From: Marinibaculum sp040216765
GTDB lineage: Bacteria; Pseudomonadota; Alphaproteobacteria; Ferrovibrionales; Ferrovibrionaceae
Assembly: GCA_040216765.1 (NCBI GenBank)
Contig: JAVJON010000015.1
Location: forward strand, 62,001 to 126,000
Length of the DNA: 64,000 nt
Direction: 5' to 3'
Shown: piece after piece, positions 59,361-64,000 of the stretch
Numbering within the stretch: position 1 is the first letter of the stretch
How the letters are laid out: the number at the start of each line of letters is the position of its first letter
The notes under the pieces: generated by a model
The model's database searches: none
What the model was told of the DNA's origin: nothing
Seen by the model: the letters and a program-made list of their open reading frames with translations, nothing else
Translations under genes and position numbers: made by a program

Positions 59361-60389
59361 ATGAGCAATCCTGCCGCCGCCGGCAAACCGCACCAGATGG
59401 CGACCCGGCCGATGACCTATGCCGGCGCCCTGAACGACGCCATGGACCAGGCCCTGTCCGCCGATCCCGGCGTGATGGTCTATGGCATCGGCGCCGACGG
59501 GGCGGGCGGCATCTTCGGCACCACGAAGGGCCTTGCCGAACGCCATGGCGGCAATCGCGTGTTCGACGTGCCGATCGCCGAGCAGGCGCTGACCGGCCTG
59601 GCCGGCGGCGCCGCCAATGCCGGGCTGCGGCCGGTGCTGGTGCACCAGCGGCTGGACTTCATGCTGTACGGCGTGGACATGCTGGTGAACTGGCTGAGCA
59701 TGTGGCGCTTCATTTCCGGCGGGCAGGCGAAGCTGCCGCTGACGATCCGCGCCATCGTCGGCAAGGGCTGGGGCCAGGGGCCGCAGCATTCGAAGAGCCT
59801 GCATGCCTGGTTCGCCCATGTGCCGGGCCTGCAGGTGGTGATGCCGGCCACGCCGGCGGATGCCAAGGGCCTGCTGCTGGCCAGCATCTTCAGCGACGAC
59901 CCGACCCTGGTGATCGAGGGGCGGCAGCTCTATGCGATGACCGAGGAGGTGCCGGTGGCGCCCTACCGCCTGCGCCTGGGCAAGGCGGCGGTGCGTCGCG
60001 CCGGCACCGATGCCACAATCGTGGCAATCGGCGCCATGGTGCCCGAGGCGCTGGCCGCGGCGGAGCGCCTGGACCGGGCGGGCCGCTCGGTGGAGGTCGT
60101 CGACCTGCGCTGCCTGGCGCCGCTCGACATCGACACGGTCATCGCCTCGGTGCGCCATACCGGCCGCCTGGTGGTCGCCGATCCCGGCTGGCAGCGGTTC
60201 GGCGCCTCCGCCGAGATCGTCGCCGCGGTGGCGGAGGCCCTGGGGCCGGACATGAAGGCGCGGCCGAAGCGGGTCACCTGGCCGAACGGCCATTCGCCCA
60301 CCAGCGCCCATCTGGAATCGGCCTTCTATCCCGGCGCCGCCGAGATCGAGGCCGCCTGCCGCGCCGTCATCGAGGGGTCCGATGCCTGA
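59361..60389 (+). CDS. Thiamine-diphosphate-dependent dehydrogenase E1 beta-like subunit
   Basis: 342 residues. MTYAGALNDAMDQALSADPGV opens the transketolase pyrimidine-binding domain. FDVPIAEQALTGLAGGAANAG holds the Glu that activates the thiazolium ring, and VGKGWGQGPQHSKSLHAWFA is the usual loop. The C-terminal domain has TIVAIGAMVPEALAAAERL and VVADPGWQRFGASAEIVAAV. It pairs with the alpha subunit 44 bp upstream to form a heterotetramer. The next gene starts inside its stop (ATGCCTGA), which makes a strongly coupled operon. Confidence 0.93.
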   Translation: MSNPAAAGKPHQMATRPMTYAGALNDAMDQALSADPGVMVYGIGADGAGGIFGTTKGLAERHGGNRVFDVPIAEQALTGLAGGAANAGLRPVLVHQRLDFMLYGVDMLVNWLSMWRFISGGQAKLPLTIRAIVGKGWGQGPQHSKSLHAWFAHVPGLQVVMPATPADAKGLLLASIFSDDPTLVIEGRQLYAMTEEVPVAPYRLRLGKAAVRRAGTDATIVAIGAMVPEALAAAERLDRAGRSVEVVDLRCLAPLDIDTVIASVRHTGRLVVADPGWQRFGASAEIVAAVAEALGPDMKARPKRVTWPNGHSPTSAHLESAFYPGAAEIEAACRAVIEGSDA

Positions 60390-61545
60390 GGCGCCGCAGC
60401 CCGGATCCGGGGTCAGGGTCCCGTTCAACTACCTGCCGGAGCAGTTCGCGCACCCGGAGCCGATCCTGCAGGCGATCGCCGGGGTGGTGGCCAGCGGCGA
60501 CTTCACCCTCGGCGCCGTCGTCACCGCGTTCGAGTCGGCCTTTGCCGCCAAGGCCGGCGCCCGCCACGCCATCGGCGTGAATTCCGGCACCGACGGGCTG
60601 AAGCTCGCCCTGCGGGCGGCGGGGACCGGCCCCGGCGACGAGGTGATCACCGCGGCCAATACCTTCGTGGCCTCGGTCGGCGCGATCGCCGAGCTGGGCG
60701 CGCGGCCGGTCTTCGTCGATGTCGACGACAGCCTCTGCCTGGACCTGTCGCAGGTCGAGGCGGCGATCGGACCGTCGACCCGGGCGATCATGCCGGTGCA
60801 TCTGAGCGGCACCATGGTGGACATGGCCGAGCTGAACCGCATCGCCGGCCGCCACGGCATCGCGGTGGTGGAGGATGCCTGCCAGGCCTTCATGACCCAA
60901 CAGGACGGCCGCCAGGCCGGGACCTGGGGCCGCGCCGGCGTGTTCTCCATGCACCCGCTGAAATTCCTGAACATCTGGGGCGATGGCGGGGTGATCGTCA
61001 CCGACGATGACGGGCTGGACGCGCAGCTCCGCCTGCTGCGCAACCACGGCCTGGTCGACCGCGACACCGTCGTGCTGATGGGCTGCAATTCCCGCCTGGA
61101 CAGCCTGCAGGCGGCCGTCGCGCTGCAGATGCTGCCGCAGGCCGACGCGATCGTGGCGCGGCGCAATGCCATCGCGGCGCGCTATGACGCGGCCCTGGCC
61201 GGGCTGCCCGGCCTGCGCATCCCCCGCCGCCACCCGCAGGTCCGCCATTCCTTCGTCACCTACCAGCTGTTCTGCGACCGGCGCGACGCGCTGGCGGCGC
61301 AGTGCGCCGCGCAGGGCATCGAGGTGAAGATCCACTATCCGGTGCCGATCTACCGCCAGCCGGCGCTGGCGCCCTACCTGCCGGCGGGCGCGCGCTTCCC
61401 GGAAACCGACCGCCAGGCGGCGCAGACCCTGACCCTGCCGGTGCACCAGTACCTGGACGACAGCCAGGTCGAGCATGTCGTCGCCACCCTGCGCGACTTC
61501 GCCCTGGATGACTCGAAGGCGGGCGGCCGGGAGGCGGCGCAATGA
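60382..61545 (+). CDS. DegT/DnrJ/EryC1/StrS-family aminotransferase, first copy
   Basis: 387 residues. GVNSGTDGLKLALRAAGTGPGDEVI, FVDVDDSLCLDLSQVEAAI and IMPVHLSGTMVDMAELNRIA are core family motifs. The PLP lysine is Lys194 in VFSMHPLKFLNIWGDGGVI; its HPLK form is common in sugar aminotransferases. CNSRLDSLQAAVALQMLP completes it. Enzymes of this group transfer an amino group to 3- or 4-keto sugars on nucleotide donors. Being one of two in the operon, it suggests two aminations or alternative substrates. Confidence 0.93.
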   Translation: MPEAPQPGSGVRVPFNYLPEQFAHPEPILQAIAGVVASGDFTLGAVVTAFESAFAAKAGARHAIGVNSGTDGLKLALRAAGTGPGDEVITAANTFVASVGAIAELGARPVFVDVDDSLCLDLSQVEAAIGPSTRAIMPVHLSGTMVDMAELNRIAGRHGIAVVEDACQAFMTQQDGRQAGTWGRAGVFSMHPLKFLNIWGDGGVIVTDDDGLDAQLRLLRNHGLVDRDTVVLMGCNSRLDSLQAAVALQMLPQADAIVARRNAIAARYDAALAGLPGLRIPRRHPQVRHSFVTYQLFCDRRDALAAQCAAQGIEVKIHYPVPIYRQPALAPYLPAGARFPETDRQAAQTLTLPVHQYLDDSQVEHVVATLRDFALDDSKAGGREAAQ

Positions 61546-62660
61546 GCGGGCCCGGCGGCGGCGCGCCGCAGATCCTGTTCCAGGACCAGGCCGCGCAGGC
61601 CGCGGAAGAGGGCGCCGACCTGCAGGCCGCCCTGGCGCGCGGCGTGATGGACGGCGGCTGGGTCGGCGGCCCGCTTGTCGCGGAGCTCGAGGGCGCCCTG
61701 GCTGCCGCGCTGGGCCTGCCGCATGTGGTGACGGTCAGTTCCGGCACCGATGCGCTGATGCTGGGCCTGCTCGCCGCCGGCATCGCGCCGGGCGACGAGG
61801 TGATCACGCCGCCCAATTCCTTTGTCGCCTCGACCGCGGCGATCCGCCATATCGGCGCCGTGCCGGTGTTTGCCGACGTGGCGGCCGACATCAACATCGA
61901 CCCCGAAGCGGTGCGCCGCGCGATCGGGCCGCGCACCCGGGCGATCATGCCGGTGCATCTGGGCGGCCGCGTCTGCGACATGGCGGCGATCGGCGAGATC
62001 GCCGCGGAACACGGCCTGCTGGTGGTGGAGGATGCCGCCCAGGCCTATGGCTCGAAGTTCCAGGACCGCCTGGCCGGCACCTTCGGCGATATCGGCTGCT
62101 TCTCCACCCACCCGGCGAAGAACCTGAACGGCATCGGCGATGGCGGTTTCGTGGCCACGCGGAATGCCGCGATCGCCGAGCGGATCCGCCGCCTGCGCAG
62201 CCATGGCACGACGCCGCAGGGCGTGGTGGAATTCGGCTTCGTCTCGCGCCTGGACAATGTGCAGGCCGCGGTGCTGCTGATGCGGCTGGGCCGCCTGCCC
62301 GCGGTGGAGCGGCGCCGGCGGCGCAATGCCGGCCTCTACATGGAGCTTCTCGCCGGCAGCCCGGTCGGCTTCGTGCCGGAGCGCCAGCACGAATACCACA
62401 CCTGGTCGACCTTCCGCGTCGAGGCGCCGGACCGCGACGGGCTGGCGGCGCATCTGCGCGACGCCGGCATCCAGACGGCGATGCACTATCCGGTGCCGAT
62501 CCACCTGCAGCCCGCCGCCGCCGGCCTGGGCGGCAAGGCCGGCGACTTCCCGGAGACCGAGCGCCAGGCCGCCCTGACCCTGTCCCTGCCGGTCCACCAA
62601 TGCCTGGACGAGGCCGCCATCGCGCGGGTCGCCGAGCAGGTCCTCGCCTACTACGCCTGA
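61542..62660 (+). CDS. DegT/DnrJ/EryC1/StrS-family aminotransferase, second copy
   Basis: 372 residues. VTVSSGTDALMLGLLAAGIAPGDEV, INIDPEAVRRAIGPRTRAI and VVEDAAQAYGSKFQDRLAG are family motifs. The PLP lysine is Lys193 in GCFSTHPAKNLNGIGDGGFV. It differs throughout from the preceding gene, so the two are old paralogues or independently acquired. Overlaps the previous stop by four bases. Last gene of the operon; a direct repeat follows directly after the stop. Confidence 0.93.
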   Translation: MSGPGGGAPQILFQDQAAQAAEEGADLQAALARGVMDGGWVGGPLVAELEGALAAALGLPHVVTVSSGTDALMLGLLAAGIAPGDEVITPPNSFVASTAAIRHIGAVPVFADVAADINIDPEAVRRAIGPRTRAIMPVHLGGRVCDMAAIGEIAAEHGLLVVEDAAQAYGSKFQDRLAGTFGDIGCFSTHPAKNLNGIGDGGFVATRNAAIAERIRRLRSHGTTPQGVVEFGFVSRLDNVQAAVLLMRLGRLPAVERRRRRNAGLYMELLAGSPVGFVPERQHEYHTWSTFRVEAPDRDGLAAHLRDAGIQTAMHYPVPIHLQPAAAGLGGKAGDFPETERQAALTLSLPVHQCLDEAAIARVAEQVLAYYA

Positions 62661-62718
62661 CCCGCGGGTCCGTCCTGCCGCATGTTCAATCGATTGAGAC
62701 CGGCATCGGGATGGGCCA
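62659..62718. repeat. Direct repeat, copy 1
   Basis: Sixty-base unit starting GACCCGCGGGTCC and ending in GATGGGCC, imperfectly repeated 95 bp later. It contains TCAATCGATTGA, a perfect 12-bp palindrome, and GACCCGCGGGTC, another one. Located between the DegT operon end and the convergent last gene; may act as a terminator region or a dispersed repeat of the genome. Confidence 0.7.
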
Positions 62719-62753
62719 CCGTGCCTGCCGCCACCATCGTCACCCGCGGGCCC

Positions 62754-62813
62754 GACCCGCGGGTCCATCCAGCCCCCATGCTCCATCGATTGAGACCGGC
62801 AGCGAGATGGGCC
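62754..62813. repeat. Direct repeat, copy 2
   Basis: Second copy of the unit: GACCCGCGGGTCC, then CATCGATTGAGACCGGCA and GATGGGCC are kept, with scattered changes (CCATCGATTGA instead of TCAATCGATTGA). Confidence 0.7.
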
Positions 62814-62835
62814 GGGCGCCCCGTTTCGCCCCGCA

Positions 62836-64000
62836 CTACCCCCGGCTGAACACCCGGGCGGTGTTGTAGACGGTCATTGCCAGCGATCGCGCATGGACCG
62901 ACTTGGGGTCGTCGAACAGGTCGATCCCCGGCGGGCAGAACGGGTTGCGATAGTTCGTGCCGCCGAACCGGTAGCGGAGGTCGGGCTTCAGGCTGGGGCA
63001 GAGCAGGACCTCGACGATCGGCCGGACCGCGTCGCCGGATTCGGGTGCCCGATGGGTCACGGCGGTCGGATCGAACAGCAGCCAGGTGCCGCTTGCGCCG
63101 GAGATCGTCTGCCGCTGGCCTTTCAGGTCGATCAACTCCGAACCGAGCACCGGCCCCGCTTCGCCGGTCAGGTAGAGCAGCAGCTTGCAGATCGATTTCG
63201 GCAGGTTGTCGGCATGCCATTTCTGCGGGCCGCCCTGGAACGCCCCATGGGTCTGGTAGCAGCGCACGTTCAGCACCGTCCAGGGGGTCTGCAGTTCGCG
63301 CTCGATCTCCTCCCTGGACGCTTCCAGGAAGCCCATCAAGGCCGCCCGCTGCGCGTCGTCCGGCGCGAAATAGGACTGGTTCCGCCGCAGGCTTTCCAGT
63401 TCATGTTCCTTCAAGACCGTCTCGAAGCCGTCGGCGCGGCAATCGGCCCGTTCGAACTGGAAGGGCCGGTTGCGGAAGATCGATTCGATCGCGGGCCGCC
63501 AGGTGTCGGCGATTCGCCCGGTGGCATAGCCGTAGGACAGGAAATGGGTCGGCCGGCCGTCGGCGCGCAGCGCCCAGACCATGTCGGCATGGTACTCCCA
63601 GAGCAGGCCGTGCAGATGGAACAGGCCGAGCCGCACGTCGCGGGGCTCCAGGTTGGGCAGGTCCCGCGGGTGCCAGGCCGCGGCATTGGCCGCGGGAATC
63701 CGCTCCCCGACCATGCCGATCGACCGCGGCGACACCAGCCCGTCCCCGCCGGCGGCCAGGGCAGCGGGATCCGGCTGTCGCACGGCCTCGAAGAGGCGAT
63801 AGGCGGCCATGTCCCGCTCGATCGCAGGGATGCCGGCATGCCGCTGCAGGATCGGCCCCGGCTCCGCCGAGGCAAGCTGGAAGCCGGCCTGCTCGAGCGT
63901 GTCGCGGATGGCGACAGGGTCATGGCGATCGCGCCGCAGCTTGAGGACCAGGCTGCCGCCGGTTTTCAGAAGATGGCCGATCGCGCCGATCGCCGGTGCC
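62836..64000 (-). CDS. Partial gene: methyltransferase-like tail joined to dioxygenase-like domain (5' end outside window)
   Basis: The frame is open to the window edge, so the start is missing; 387 codons are visible. The first ~65 residues (HLLKTGGSLVLKLRRDRHD ... RDTLEQAGFQLASAEPG) look like the end of a SAM-methyltransferase fold. The rest resembles an Fe(II) dioxygenase or cupin-like protein: TPWTVLNVRCYQTHGAFQGG, QKWHADNLPKSICKLLLYLTGEAGP and WLLFDPTAVTHRAPESGDAVRP, with a His-x-Asp and a distal His as in 2OG or phytanoyl-CoA-type oxygenases. YGYATGRIADTWRP is not recognised. Convergent with the aminotransferase operon. Function unknown. Confidence 0.68.
   Translation of the reverse strand, partial: APAIGAIGHLLKTGGSLVLKLRRDRHDPVAIRDTLEQAGFQLASAEPGPILQRHAGIPAIERDMAAYRLFEAVRQPDPAALAAGGDGLVSPRSIGMVGERIPAANAAAWHPRDLPNLEPRDVRLGLFHLHGLLWEYHADMVWALRADGRPTHFLSYGYATGRIADTWRPAIESIFRNRPFQFERADCRADGFETVLKEHELESLRRNQSYFAPDDAQRAALMGFLEASREEIERELQTPWTVLNVRCYQTHGAFQGGPQKWHADNLPKSICKLLLYLTGEAGPVLGSELIDLKGQRQTISGASGTWLLFDPTAVTHRAPESGDAVRPIVEVLLCPSLKPDLRYRFGGTNYRNPFCPPGIDLFDDPKSVHARSLAMTVYNTARVFSRG

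Noticed and set aside
62659..62813. CRISPR-like array
   Set aside because: Only two imperfect 60-bp units, no regular short spacers, and no cas genes.

Overview
The window is G+C-rich, densely packed chromosomal DNA, most likely from a Rhodospirillales-like alphaproteobacterium. This rests on gene content: a GlnK-type PII, a DapC-like aminotransferase, FtsK, LolA and a UbiH-type hydroxylase close together, SPINDLY-type O-GlcNAc-transferase paralogues, and a long RibA. The species cannot be named. No rRNA, tRNA, CRISPR array or prophage was seen. One mobile element is complete to the base.

Layout. 0-13.5 kb: a YkuD-type protein, an EamA transporter, an unrecognised Ala/Gln-rich protein, RibA, a tryptophan-to-kynurenine pair (KynA plus an alpha/beta-hydrolase formamidase), an OmpR-type regulator, a very large class III cyclase/AAA/TPR protein, an MBL-fold hydrolase, a methyltransferase and an acidic low-complexity protein. 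13.6-15.65 kb: a 2,050-bp IS1595-family element with 21/25-matching terminal inverted repeats and a perfect 8-bp target duplication. It sits in the T-run of a rho-independent terminator and carries an AT-rich DUF3800-like passenger gene. 15.8-21.9 kb: a four-gene peptide/opine-type ABC importer operon (minus strand). 22-29 kb: a minus-strand glycosylation operon (membrane protein, deacetylase, two GHLRR-type glycosyltransferases, two GT4 enzymes, a histidine phosphatase). Divergent from it at 29.3-34 kb: an ABC-exporter-like protein whose ATPase motifs are all degenerate, a cyclic-nucleotide-binding protein and two small methyltransferase-like genes.

34-49.6 kb is mostly housekeeping: an XRE regulator, ExoIII, threonine aldolase, an atypical response regulator, a peroxiredoxin-like/2OG-oxygenase fusion, a PuuA/PuuD-like pair, LolA, CorA, FtsK, a DapC-like aminotransferase, PII (with no amtB beside it) and a UbiH-type hydroxylase. 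49.6-62.7 kb looks like a protein- or surface-glycosylation island. Four tandem TPR/O-GlcNAc-transferase genes come first: one is a wreck and one contains a G12 homopolymer. A tightly overlapped plus-strand operon follows: SDR, the two E1 subunits of a thiamine-diphosphate enzyme without E2/E3, and two DegT-type aminotransferases. The plausible division of labour is that the operon makes an unusual amino sugar and the SPINDLY-type enzymes attach it; this is inference. The window ends in a 5'-truncated gene that appears to fuse a methyltransferase tail to a dioxygenase-like domain.
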